From Cryoendolithus antarcticus (lineage: Eukaryota; Ascomycota; Dothideomycetes; Cladosporiales; Cladosporiaceae), in NCBI GenBank assembly GCA_002077065.1, contig NAJO01000006.1, positions 806,001 to 870,000 of the forward strand: a stretch of 64,000 bases of DNA. Reading direction: 5' to 3'. Positions 56,501 to 64,000 of this stretch are shown one piece after another; within the stretch, counting starts at the first letter, position 1; each line of letters opens with the position of its first letter. The notes beneath the pieces were generated by a model. That model did not search any database, was not told the origin of the DNA, and saw only the letters and a program-made list of their open reading frames with translations. The translations under genes and the position numbers were made by a program.

Positions 56501-56918
56501 AGACGAGGCCGATGAGCCACAGGCTAGGGTGGAGGGTGCGGCAAGAAGGAGCATGCGTCGCAGCAGGATGACCCTAGAATCTCCGTCCGAGGTCCCGACT
56601 GCTCCTGCTGATGTACTGCACTCCATCATTGCGTTGCAGACATTCGATGGGTTCTGGAGATGGGATGCTGACGTCTTCGCTTTACTGGGCTCACAGCCGA
56701 CCTACGATCCGCAATTCGGAAGCCAAGATCTCATGACTACGGCCATCGTTGTCACTTTCTTGGAGATAAAGATGAGCGATCGTAAGGGTGTTTGGGAGAT
56801 GGTCGTGCAGAAAGCAAGGAGCTGGATATGGTTCAGAATAGTCGAACAGGGTGCCGTCGTGACTGGAGGAGCGGAGGCAGTGAATGGACTAGTAGAGCGA
56901 GCGAAGGCGCTACTATAG
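53526..56918 (+). CDS. VIT and von Willebrand A domain protein
   Basis: Probably two exons, 53526-55709 and 55773-56918, with a 63-nt GTAAGC...CACAG intron in phase 0, giving 1,109 aa; the intron is a multiple of three and stop-free, so retention adds 21 residues. The VIT domain covers about residues 10-150 (ARYTFPLYDGVAVAGY, TFQAAVDRGETAGLLE). The vWA domain follows from about 290 (EIVFIADQSGSMQGPKNVAL), with an intact MIDAS D-x-S-x-S and the later LLSDGE. Near 700 comes a conserved helical segment (RFDEIVEREAVRLGERYQV). The last 350 residues are Gly/Ala/Ser/Gln-rich, with polyQ, before a C-terminal domain (ALQTFDGFWRWDADVFALLG) like that of vault-PARP/ITIH-type fungal proteins. There is no signal peptide, so it is cytosolic. 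Function is unknown. Confidence 0.88.
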   Translation: MTRTNFPPRYTGWAADKHVCGLYYVIPSGRQYLPQVRLDSHTTISPVCFNTTLRQVFGNTTANVISEARYTFPLYDGVAVAGYTISYAGKVLNGVVKQKEVARQTFQAAVDRGETAGLLEALPAGIFGTTIGNVPATTEVHVEIQYCGALIHDAALDGLRFTLPTSIAPRYGEYPGQVLHGSTTPPGGISITVDVEMGSSNIRKVQSPTHPIAVSLGSTSGSAEAAFAPSKASATLTLGSTELAADFVLQLLIDDISKPQAIVEQHPSLPDRAIMATLVPRFNLLPHSPEIVFIADQSGSMQGPKNVALKAALVVFLKSLPLGVRFNICAFGSTFKFLWPQSLAYNEQHLNDALQFVDTLRAQYGGTEMLQPITAAFDQRLGDLPLEIMLLSDGEIWGEDHLFGYINSNIHQEKVDARVFALGIGTDVSSTLIEGVARAGKGFAQFVTQNEETDQKVVRMLKGALYPHTTDYSIEVHYDRRQTRGEVQDEECFEIIERVNDCLKISEQPTAEPTLQSSTTSPQPPGSFFDADANLDEPTRKLGADRYAHLPQIATPNLLQAPSTIPPLFPFNRTSVYLLLSESSPTDPISSVTLRAKSPQGPLELSIPITAREMGSTVHTLAARKAVQDLEEGRGWLQAATVEGKSVKETFPSRFDEIVEREAVRLGERYQVAGKWCSFVAVEDKKNHAEKIATPAWQPAPELSLQDASARVGGQVRSRLVAQSQSTPVSKRKGTYDETRRNRLMTSSQSQAYRRMAPSAALCAPRQASSFGAAPAPPSQFSVNSLFGAASSAPAPSGGSRGGLFARAGGLFGFGNASPGSQTAMPAMTIDRCCAVMEDLRDQNMVSSNDDNTGFGLFDPSSASNPALAQQAHYPLSPQAAWRSSSPSTTLGQMQQQQQQMQRAQVRQQQQSTQHAGPGFSFNSNGGNHALRDYQMQLMLLEQQKKDRLLIARQQPPTVQAAALTPPAHPIDTATMAQYQNEMASAASMPLLDEADEPQARVEGAARRSMRRSRMTLESPSEVPTAPADVLHSIIALQTFDGFWRWDADVFALLGSQPTYDPQFGSQDLMTTAIVVTFLEIKMSDRKGVWEMVVQKARSWIWFRIVEQGAVVTGGAEAVNGLVERAKALL
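56202..56260 (+). repeat. Glutamine-codon repeat in the VIT-vWA gene
   Basis: A CAG/CAA-rich run encodes QMQQQQQQMQRAQVRQQQQ. It is imperfect and in frame, inside the low-complexity linker before the C-terminal domain. Length variation between strains is likely. Confidence 0.7.
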
Positions 56919-57205
56919 AGCAGATAACTAAGCGAAAGGAAGCGCATGAAGCACACATGGCTTCTCCAGAAGTATGAAGAGGTGGGGAGGCTCCTACCAG
57001 TCTGGCTGCAGCAGTGGACGATCTTCGACTTCGCCTAGGAGAGGCTGGACTAGCGAGAGGGTAGGAGAACTTTGCAACGAATCTCGTGCTGAAGGTGCAT
57101 GTGGGGCTGGCTACGGTGGCTCCGTCTGTAGGAGCACCGGGGGCGTAGGACCGGAGAGGCAAAGATAGCGCTAGATACGCAAATCATTACGTAGTATCGA
57201 ATACC

Positions 57206-58385
57206 TCACTTTTCTCCCTCGCCCAAGCTCTGGATCATGACTTTTATGCCTCCCTTCTTCGCATCTGCGGCCACGCCAAAAGCTTCCACAGCATCTTCCA
57301 GTGGAAATCGATGCGTGACGAGCTTGCTCAAGTCCAGCACCTTGCCCTGCAATAACCTGATAGCTCTTGGCCAGGTGTTCGCATACCGATACTGAAATTG
57401 CAAGTCCACCTCCCGTGTACTCAACCTCATGAATGGCACCTTGATCTCCGGCCGCCCAACACCAATGACGAAGACCTTCCCGCCGAATTTCGCCGCGTGA
57501 ATGGCGCCAGAGATGCTGCTCTCCACACCCGTGCACTCCATCACTACCGCAGGCTCAACACCCCCAGCCAGCTCCACGACACGCTCCGCAAAACGTTCCG
57601 GCGTATCGCTAAATTCAACCTTCATCGTCCTCACGCTCGGACAAAACTCCTTTGCAAAGGCCAGCCTCCCCTCATCAATATCCGTGATGACAATCGGCTC
57701 CGCCCCTGCCGCTTTTACGCATGCCAGAGTGACCAATCCAATCGGTCCAGCGCCGCAAACTAACACTGAATCCCCCAATGTAATTTTCGCCCTCTGCATT
57801 CCCGCCAACGCAACACTCAACGGCTCCAACAGCGCGCCGTCCTCGAAACTCATGTCCCCGATCTTGTGGCACCACGTAGCCGGATGATTCACATACCGTC
57901 GCAGCAATCCTGGCACAGGCGGGGTAGAGCGGAATAGCACTTTCTCGCAGCCGTTGTAGCGGCCTGTGAGGCAGGGCTCGCATTCATTACAGATGATGTT
58001 TGGTTCTATGGCCACGCGGTCGCCGAGTTTGTGCGTCTTGACAGAGGGGTGCAGGGCGATTATGACGCCAGAGGATTCATGGCCGAGGATGTGGGTGTCT
58101 GTTACGATCATAGGGCCGATGCGGCCGGCGTGCCAGAAGTGGACGTCGGAGCTGTTGCTTGAGGTCAGTGGAGTGCTGGGGATGGCATGACTGGGCGACC
58201 TACCCGCAGATGCCTGTGGACTTTATGGCGACTGTGACCTCACCCGGAGCGAGGCTAGCCCCAGACTCGACATCTTCCTGGCTCGGAAGGGCATCAGCGA
58301 CCCAGAGGTCGTGCTCAGGGTTCGTGTAGACGCCTATGTTTGCCTTCGCAGGCGCTACGGTCGTTGTAGTGGTTGTGGTAGACAT
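57206..58385 (-). CDS. lad1: L-arabinitol 4-dehydrogenase
   Basis: Two exons, 58385-58204 and 58151-57206, joined by a 52-nt intron (GTAGGT...AACAG) in phase 2, coding 375 aa. A zinc medium-chain dehydrogenase: the Zn ligand region [24 protein letters not shown], and [15 protein letters not shown] for the structural zinc. The Rossmann motif [17 protein letters not shown] is followed by [10 protein letters not shown], suited to NAD+. The C-terminal segment [26 protein letters not shown] is typical of fungal arabinitol rather than sorbitol or xylitol dehydrogenase. It oxidises L-arabinitol to L-xylulose in the fungal L-arabinose pathway. Substrate choice within the arabinitol/xylitol/sorbitol group rests on overall resemblance. 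Confidence 0.88.
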
Positions 58386-58916
58386 GTTGTCGGCACTGTT
58401 CAGGTGTTTGGCGCAGCAGGGCGCGGTACAGAGCATGAGATTTGGCACAAGGTAACGATGCGGACTGGAGACAAAGTCGAAGCAGAATATTAAGGGAGCA
58501 GTACGGAAGAGACTCTGGTTACCTCTACCTACCGACGAAGGGTTATACGACCCTAACGTCCAAATGACCCGAAGTGGTGGAGACGGCTTCTATGGAGTGA
58601 CGGCGGATAATTCGACCAGCTCGTGACGGCCCTGGGCGTGAAGAGGGGCATTGATGAGCTGAAGTGGGGGAGAGAACGTAAGTGGAGAGCAGTTCCGAAG
58701 AAAAGCTGCACGGTTTTCGACGGCGCTGCTTTCGGCAGAGCCCAAAGCGGCAACTCCGACGACGTGCCATCTGCACCGGCCACGACAGTATTGCACTACA
58801 TGTTACAACATCATCAGCGACTTGTCTCGCACAGCTGTGGAAGCTGCCATGGTACAGGGTCAGAGGTGACCGGGATCGTTCGTGGGACATCAGATGTGGT
58901 CTATACACTCATGTAC
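58386..58916. other. Promoter region of the arabinitol dehydrogenase gene
   Basis: 531 bases between two minus-strand genes. It holds a candidate sugar-regulator site (listed separately) and one CreA-like GTGGGG at 58664-58669. No gene is visible. Confidence 0.4.
58604..58611 (+). promoter_or_regulatory. CGGATAAT, candidate arabinose-regulator site
   Basis: This octamer fits the CGGDTAAW consensus reported, as I recall, for the Aspergillus arabinose regulator AraR. It lies about 220 bases 5' of the arabinitol dehydrogenase start. One match in 530 bases is only mildly unexpected, and AraR itself may be missing outside Eurotiales, where other regulators take over. Confidence 0.22.
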
Positions 58917-60470
58917 TTACAGCGAAATCAAACACAGCCATCTTCCCACTCTACTATCCTTACCCCTCGAGCTCAGCAACGGAATCGCTCTCACCCAGCC
59001 CTGCTTACCCTCGATCGTGAAGTCGACCTCGATCTCCTCTTCTGCTGCCCACTGCGGCACCACAGCTTCGACGACAACCTCGCCCAAAGCACGACACTGC
59101 TTGCCACTGCCTAGTTGTACTCGGAGAGCTGTGGACACGCCGAGCACCCTCACACCCCCAGTTGTGCCGGTGAAGTGATCATACCGCGTCGGCTCGAGCA
59201 CCATGAACGAAGTCGAGGCTGCGCGGAGCTGCGTGATCGTGTCAACGAGCGTCAGTGTCTCCGGGCTGGCAAAATCGCTCGCCAGTCCAGCGATGCGAGC
59301 AAGACACCTAGCCACAGCTTCGTCTGCCACATTGGTTGGCTCACTCTCATGCTCAATCACAGAAGGTTCCAGCGCCAGAGAAGCCTGCTCGTCCTCGTCA
59401 GCAAACGCGCACCAGTCAATCTCACTGTCCGTCGACTCTGGGATTCCAGGCTGAGAAGCCACCTTCGCGGCATTGGGTTGCTGAATCCCGATCTCCTCCA
59501 AGGCCAGCCCAGTGCTGCGGCTCAACTCGCTCAGCGCAGCACAGAGGCAGAAAAGCGTAAGATCGGTCTGCGTACTTAGACTCGACGTCGCGATCGGCCT
59601 GCGGTCTTTCGAGCTTCTTGCTAGTGAAGTGTTGGTGAGCAGCACGATGTTACTCTCGCTCTGCTCAGCGCTCGGAGGCGTGATGTGCAGCGACGTGACG
59701 TCTCCGGTGGTGCTGGGAACACCGGGTCCGAACCCGGTTTCTAGGTCAGAAACGAAGGTGCGGCCTACGTTGACGTCGGCGAAGAGTGCGTAGTCTGGCG
59801 CGAAAGGTGCGTCGATGTCTGAGTCCTCCTTCGGGGCATGAGGCCTGCTGTTATGGGACATTGTTAGTGTGGCGTGGACGAGAGGGGAGTTAGCGATCGC
59901 TACACTCAGCTCATTGACTTGCTTTGCAGTCAGACAGACCTGCACGCTTCCGGGCTTTGCCATGTGTCCCTCGGTCGGCGAATCAGTCGGAACAGCGATC
60001 TCAGGACTAGGCAGCGGACTGCTCAGCTCGACTCTCCCGCCTTTGGCTTCGACGGGTGAGAAGTATATCTCTCCTCCCCTGCCCGAGGTGCTCGGGCGTC
60101 TCTGCACCCCACTCTCACTGCCAGCGACAACCGTCGGCGCGACTAACGGACTGAGCTCACGGCTGCCTGCCCCATCATTCGGCGGCACAGGAAAGTCCCT
60201 CAAGAGCGATATAGTCGACGCGCCGAAGGAGTTGAAGTCTGAGCTCTGATTCGAGGGCGTGCTGCTAGCGTTAGATTTAGTTTCTGGACTTGGAGTACGG
60301 GTAGGACGAACGATTCGCTGGCTCTTGTGTCTCAGAGGCGGGCGATTGGGAGGGCTGTGCTGAGTTTTGGGTTGCGGCAGAGCGCCTGTCAGGGGTGGTG
60401 TTGGAGGAGGGAGGGCGTGGCCGTAGAGTTGGCGCGCGGAGGCGACTATGAAGTTAGGGCTCGGAGGCAT
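58917..60470 (-). CDS. Uncharacterised fungal protein, Ser/Pro-rich N-terminus
   Basis: A single exon of 517 aa from the ATG at 60470. The first 200 residues are Pro/Ser-rich and probably disordered, with SPxx and PPTPP phosphorylation-like sites. A more ordered region begins around residue 300 (DLTLFCLCAALSELSRSTGL) and ends in a conserved-looking block (VRVLGVSTALRVQLGSG, ALGEVVVEAVVPQWAAEE, VDFTIEGKQGWVRAIPLL). I do not recognise a family. The frame remains open upstream of the ATG to 60701 but without clear coding character, so a 5' exon is possible but not needed. Confidence 0.65.
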   Translation of the reverse strand: MPPSPNFIVASARQLYGHALPPPTPPLTGALPQPKTQHSPPNRPPLRHKSQRIVRPTRTPSPETKSNASSTPSNQSSDFNSFGASTISLLRDFPVPPNDGAGSRELSPLVAPTVVAGSESGVQRRPSTSGRGGEIYFSPVEAKGGRVELSSPLPSPEIAVPTDSPTEGHMAKPGSVQVCLTAKQVNELSVAIANSPLVHATLTMSHNSRPHAPKEDSDIDAPFAPDYALFADVNVGRTFVSDLETGFGPGVPSTTGDVTSLHITPPSAEQSESNIVLLTNTSLARSSKDRRPIATSSLSTQTDLTLFCLCAALSELSRSTGLALEEIGIQQPNAAKVASQPGIPESTDSEIDWCAFADEDEQASLALEPSVIEHESEPTNVADEAVARCLARIAGLASDFASPETLTLVDTITQLRAASTSFMVLEPTRYDHFTGTTGGVRVLGVSTALRVQLGSGKQCRALGEVVVEAVVPQWAAEEEIEVDFTIEGKQGWVRAIPLLSSRGKDSRVGRWLCLISL

Positions 60471-61098
60471 CGTGAATAGGGATGCTTTTTTTTGAGGTGA
60501 TTTGATGAGAGACAAGGAATGAGACAGGAAAGTAATGCTTACTGTCTGACCTGCAAAAGTGGTTCTTTGACTTGACTCGGGTTGTGCGGTGGAAGTTACT
60601 GTATAGTCAGTATCATAACGTCGTCCACATGAGTCGAGGGGAGACTGCGCAGTGCCTTGTTCGGTCACCGCGCGGGACAATGAGCAGTGGGACAACAACA
60701 CTCCTTGTTCTCCGGAAATTGGGCATAGGCTTTGTGAAGAGTCCAGTAAAGCAAAGGTTTAGTGAGACAAAGAAACAATATGAGAGGTGACGTCGACTCT
60801 ACACTGGATGCTCGATCTGAGGGGATAGAAGCCGAGCGCGCATCCGAAGCACCTGAAATTACGGTTCAAGCTCTTGGTAGTGTTGGAAGCCATGTAATTC
60901 GTAGGTGCGGTTGAGTGGTCAATCGCTCCATCCTCCATGCTGCCCCCGAACGCCGGTCGTCTATGCATCGTATGCTATTCTGCATCTCAGCTTTCTGTCA
61001 CCCCGTTTCAGCTATGCCGTGCGGTGGCATTGGGTCTCGCATCCTGTCAGATACTGTAGTTTTCATCCTCGATCGACGGTACTCTCTGTCTTGGTCCC
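60471..61098. other. Intergenic region, unknown gene / dsk2
   Basis: About 630 bases between two minus-strand genes. A short oligo-T run occurs near 60487. No gene is visible. Confidence 0.4.
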
Positions 61099-62397
61099 TC
61101 ATCCACTCAACAAGAACTCCACAGCACCCTGCACACTCCCTCCGCTCCGTCGTAAAGCCGTAACATTCCGCTCGAACTCGTAGAATCCCATATCATTCAG
61201 CTGCCTGAGCTGATCCGCGTATCTGTCCTCGGGCGCTCTGGTGTCTGCAGGTGCTGCAGGCTCTGGCGATCCCATACCAGCTCCCATACCGCCGAATGGA
61301 TTGAAGCCTGCCTCACCAGCACCTCCCATGCCAGCTCCACCCATACCTCCAGCACCCTGTCCTCCCATCATCTGCATCATTTGCTGCATCATCTGAGGAT
61401 TCTGCATCATTTGTTGCGCAGCTGCCGCGAACGGGTTGGCTCCTTGGCCTTCTGCGCCAGTGCCAGCGCCCGTGGGTGGTGGACCTGCCCCGAAGAGATT
61501 ACCGAATGGATTCGCCGCACCAGCTGCGCCGCCAGCTCCACCACCACCAGCGCCTGCGAATAGCGAAGCGAACGGGTTTGCGGCCGCCCCTCCAGCACCT
61601 GCACCACCTGCAGGCGCTGCACTCGCGCCAGTCTGCCCTGCCGCCGGTGTCTCCGCCGCCGTCCCATCCGTCGCTCCAGGCATTGGGAATGCTCCACCTC
61701 CACCCTCCGCTCCACCACCCATGGACCGCTGCATCTGCATCTGCATCCTAATCATGTCCGGATTCATCATCATGCGCCGCAACTCCGGGTTCTCGATCGC
61801 CGCCCTTGCCATGGGGTTATTCCGAATCATCGGGTTATTTCGCAGCATATCTATCACTGCAGGGTTGTTCATCGCCTCGTTCATCTGGGACGCAAAGTTC
61901 GGATCGTCCAGCATCCTAAGCATTTGATCCGAGTTTGGCGGGGCGCCCATACCGCCGTCTGCGCCGAACATGTCTGCACCTGGTAGGCCATGGAAGCCAG
62001 CGTACCGAGCGCCTGTGAGCTGTGCTAGAGGGTCGCCGGCTCGCATGCCTGCTTGGAGGTTCTGGGGTACGCCGGCGCCGGGTGGGACTGCCGCGCCTGT
62101 ACTCGATGCGGCCGGGTTCTGTCGTTGATTGCTCTCTGCTCCCTTGACGAGATGAACAGTGTTGCCATCTTTTATCTTGCAGGTGGCGAGGGTGTCTGGG
62201 TCCTTGAGTACTCGGCCACTGTAGATGAGTCGTTGCCGTTCGGGTGGGATGTTTGCGTATTCCTCGCCGGCGAGCTTCGTCTTGAGGTCGCCGACTGTTG
62301 TGCTGGTGGGGACTGTGATGACATGCTTTGCGTCTGATGAAGACTTGACATTGAATGTGATCTGCTCCGCTCCGCTACTGCTGCTCTCGTCCGCCAT
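61099..62397 (-). CDS. dsk2: Ubiquilin, Dsk2-type ubiquitin receptor
   Basis: A single exon of 432 aa. The N-terminal ubiquitin-like domain covers about residues 12-85 (ITFNVKSSSDAKHVITVP, LIYSGRVLKDPDTLATCKI). STI1-like repeats follow at about 155-240 (DDPNFASQMNEAMNNPAVIDML, with RNNPMIRNNP). A Gly/Ala/Met-rich middle contains a second, weaker STI1 region (QQMMQNPQMMQQMMQMM). The C-terminal UBA domain is RYADQLRQLNDMGFYEFERN. Dsk2/ubiquilins carry ubiquitylated proteins to the proteasome and also act in ER-associated degradation and spindle-pole duplication in yeast. Confidence 0.94.
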   Translation of the reverse strand: MADESSSSGAEQITFNVKSSSDAKHVITVPTSTTVGDLKTKLAGEEYANIPPERQRLIYSGRVLKDPDTLATCKIKDGNTVHLVKGAESNQRQNPAASSTGAAVPPGAGVPQNLQAGMRAGDPLAQLTGARYAGFHGLPGADMFGADGGMGAPPNSDQMLRMLDDPNFASQMNEAMNNPAVIDMLRNNPMIRNNPMARAAIENPELRRMMMNPDMIRMQMQMQRSMGGGAEGGGGAFPMPGATDGTAAETPAAGQTGASAAPAGGAGAGGAAANPFASLFAGAGGGGAGGAAGAANPFGNLFGAGPPPTGAGTGAEGQGANPFAAAAQQMMQNPQMMQQMMQMMGGQGAGGMGGAGMGGAGEAGFNPFGGMGAGMGSPEPAAPADTRAPEDRYADQLRQLNDMGFYEFERNVTALRRSGGSVQGAVEFLLSG

Positions 62398-63227
62398 GGT
62401 GGCCAGGCTATGATGGTCTCCGATGTACAGAGGCGATGTGGTGTCGGAGACGATGGACTAGAGAGGCACTGGGGAGGTATTTGTCACGTCAAGCATATAG
62501 CAATGGCAGTTACTGGTGACACGAAACGGGTAATGGCAGTCAAGTGTCCACAGAATGCCGGAGAATGTGAGAGTCCAGTCCCGCCGCCGCTGCAACCACA
62601 GTTGCGTCACTTCCTCTGATAGCACTTCCAAGGGTAAAGCCTGAGGCATACATACTCGTCACCTTGATGAACACAGCGAACAGTACTCCTTGTCGTACTA
62701 GACCGTGCGCGTTCGCTGCACTCAACACTCTGAGAAGTCCAGAACAATCCTGTGCTTATACAGTCACGGCCACTACCGCGGTTCGAGCATGTGCCCCTCA
62801 TGAGAGATAGATGCGACGTTGTGATTGACGACTACCATGTTCTCTCGGTCTGGCCTCTCACGAGCAGTGTACCATAACAAGCCACTGCCGCAGTCAGGGT
62901 CGTATCAGCACTGCCCACGTTTCAGACTATTGGAGTTGCTGAACGGACTGTCGCGATCCCTCCAAATCAAAACGATAACCAAATCATCTCACCAATCTAC
63001 ATGTACACATGTCCCACCTCGCTTGTTGTCCCCACCAAATGACGCGCCTTCCCACGCGACCCCAGGGAAATGCAGGGCAAACGCCAACATTTCGACTATT
63101 GACAGGCCGTTGAAAGGAAGTTCAAGGTGTCGATGTGAGTGGTGTACCTCGCGCGTCGTCCACCTTCAGAATAAAAACTTGACATTCCGCATCTACGTCC
63201 AGTGAATGGAGGCGTAATTAACACAAC
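62398..63227. other. Divergent intergenic region, dsk2 / right-edge gene
   Basis: 830 bases between divergent starts. It should hold both promoters. Short open frames are uninformative. Confidence 0.4.
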
Positions 63228-64000
63228 ATGGCACGCACTCGCCGCGCAAAGCCCGAACTCACGGAAAGCTGGGACGCGGTAGACGAGCAAGACGACTTTG
63301 AAGGCGAGATCTACTCAGACGAAGACGAGAGGCAAGAATTAGGCAGCCAGTATCGCGAGAATCGCCACGCGCGATCTCGACGCGACGACGAAGATGTCAC
63401 GTCCGAAGCCTCCAGGAATGCGATGCGAAACAGCAGAACGAGTGGGCGCAGAGAGGAAGAGATAAAGCCTCGCAAGAGAGGCGCAAGACAAGAAGATGGA
63501 CCAGAGCTTGTGATGCCTTCGTCACCTGACGCGAAGGCTGCAGCGAGGACAAGGGCAGGCACGCCACACTTCAGACTGAATCAGAGGTCGCTCACGAGTG
63601 ATGCTGGGACTTTCAATCGCCGGGCAGAAGAGGATAGGAATGTACCTTCACGGCTGAAGAAGATGGCCGCGCAGATGGAGGCCAAGTACGACGAGCAGAT
63701 CGACGACAGCAGTGACCTGAATTGGCCGATCACGATATGGAGTAAAGTCGTCCGACCACTGCTGGGCTACGCGCTGGACATCGCAACGATAGCCGTCACC
63801 AACCCAATTACCAAAGGCCTTTTCGCTCTCTGGCTCATCATCGGCGTCTTCACCCTCGGCTCAAACTTCGTCAACGACACAATCCACAACGCCCTGTCGC
63901 CTATATGTCGGGTGCCCGGCGTGTCTATGCTGGGCCTGCCCTTCTGCCCTTCGCATAAGGTGCCCGAGCTATCAGGCCCAGCCGAGTTCGACAAACTAGT
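63228..64000 (+). CDS. Membrane protein, 5' part only (runs off the right edge)
   Basis: The ATG at 63228 opens a frame that stays open to the window end, giving at least 257 residues. The first 150 are highly charged (MARTRRAKPELTESWDAV, DEQDDFEGEIYSDEDERQE, then RKRGARQED), with basic patches that could be a nuclear signal. A hydrophobic segment follows at about residues 190-215 (GLFALWLIIGVFTLGSNFV), the likely membrane helix, then a Cys/Pro-rich stretch. A basic N-terminus plus one helix would suit an inner-nuclear-membrane protein, such as a SUN-domain type, but no domain beyond the helix is in the window. That idea is speculation. Confidence 0.75.
   Translation, partial: MARTRRAKPELTESWDAVDEQDDFEGEIYSDEDERQELGSQYRENRHARSRRDDEDVTSEASRNAMRNSRTSGRREEEIKPRKRGARQEDGPELVMPSSPDAKAAARTRAGTPHFRLNQRSLTSDAGTFNRRAEEDRNVPSRLKKMAAQMEAKYDEQIDDSSDLNWPITIWSKVVRPLLGYALDIATIAVTNPITKGLFALWLIIGVFTLGSNFVNDTIHNALSPICRVPGVSMLGLPFCPSHKVPELSGPAEFDKL

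Noticed and set aside
1..64000. Search for a biosynthetic or defence-type gene cluster
   Set aside because: No polyketide or peptide synthase, terpene cyclase, cytochrome P450, STAND/NLR protein or cluster regulator was recognised.

Overview
The window is eukaryotic nuclear DNA from a filamentous ascomycete, most likely a dothideomycete (Capnodiales/Mycosphaerellales-like). That placement is inference. It rests on short GT-AG introns (mostly 49-64 nt), about one gene per 2-3 kb, several fungus-specific protein families (Clr2, Clr5-domain, GH128 Asl1-like, rhodopsin-domain 7TM, INO4-like bHLH) and a locally expanded family of short proteins with an L-x-x-E-L-R-N-x-I-Y box. I saw no tRNA, rRNA, CRISPR array or intact transposon. 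Exon structures were built by eye from splice signals, reading phase and protein continuity. In most multi-exon genes every junction closes the frame.

Layout. 1.1-6.5 kb: an ELL-type Pol II elongation factor, an MCT-type MFS permease and a small bHLH factor. 7.5-11.8 kb: a Munc13/Ync13-like C2-MHD protein. 12.2-14.5 kb: first LxxELRN cluster (one intact, two frameshifted). 14.7-20.2 kb: a peroxiredoxin-like protein, a secreted GH128 glucanase and a 722-aa fungal protein of unknown function. 21.7-26.4 kb: a hybrid histidine kinase. 26.8-30.1 kb: a divergent pair, Clr5-domain protein and Rab4-type GTPase. 31-34.3 kb: a secreted GH31 alpha-glucosidase. 34.6-38.4 kb: a divergent pair, Clr2 and the ribosome-biogenesis factor Lcp5. 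38.6-40.4 kb: second LxxELRN cluster (one intact, one with a one-base deletion). 40.8-42.6 kb: an arrestin-like ubiquitin-ligase adaptor. 44.6-49.4 kb: a divergent rhodopsin-domain 7TM protein and a nine-exon amino-acid/GABA-type permease. 49.6-51.7 kb: third LxxELRN cluster (two copies). 51.9-56.9 kb: a small membrane protein and a large VIT-vWA protein. 57.2-64 kb: L-arabinitol 4-dehydrogenase, a 517-aa unknown, the ubiquilin Dsk2 and the 5' part of a membrane protein that leaves the window.

How the genes relate. This is mostly a mixed housekeeping neighbourhood, not a metabolic cluster. Links are loose: sugar and cell-wall use (GH31, GH128, arabinitol dehydrogenase, MFS), sensing and transport (histidine kinase, 7TM protein, permeases, arrestin adaptor), and chromatin or transcription (ELL, bHLH, Clr2, Clr5-domain). 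I found no convincing undescribed multi-gene system. The strongest unusual signals are the seven-member LxxELRN family, all on one strand in three clusters that each carry their own motif variant, with three broken members, and a GH31 intron whose only frame-compatible acceptor ends in CG instead of AG.
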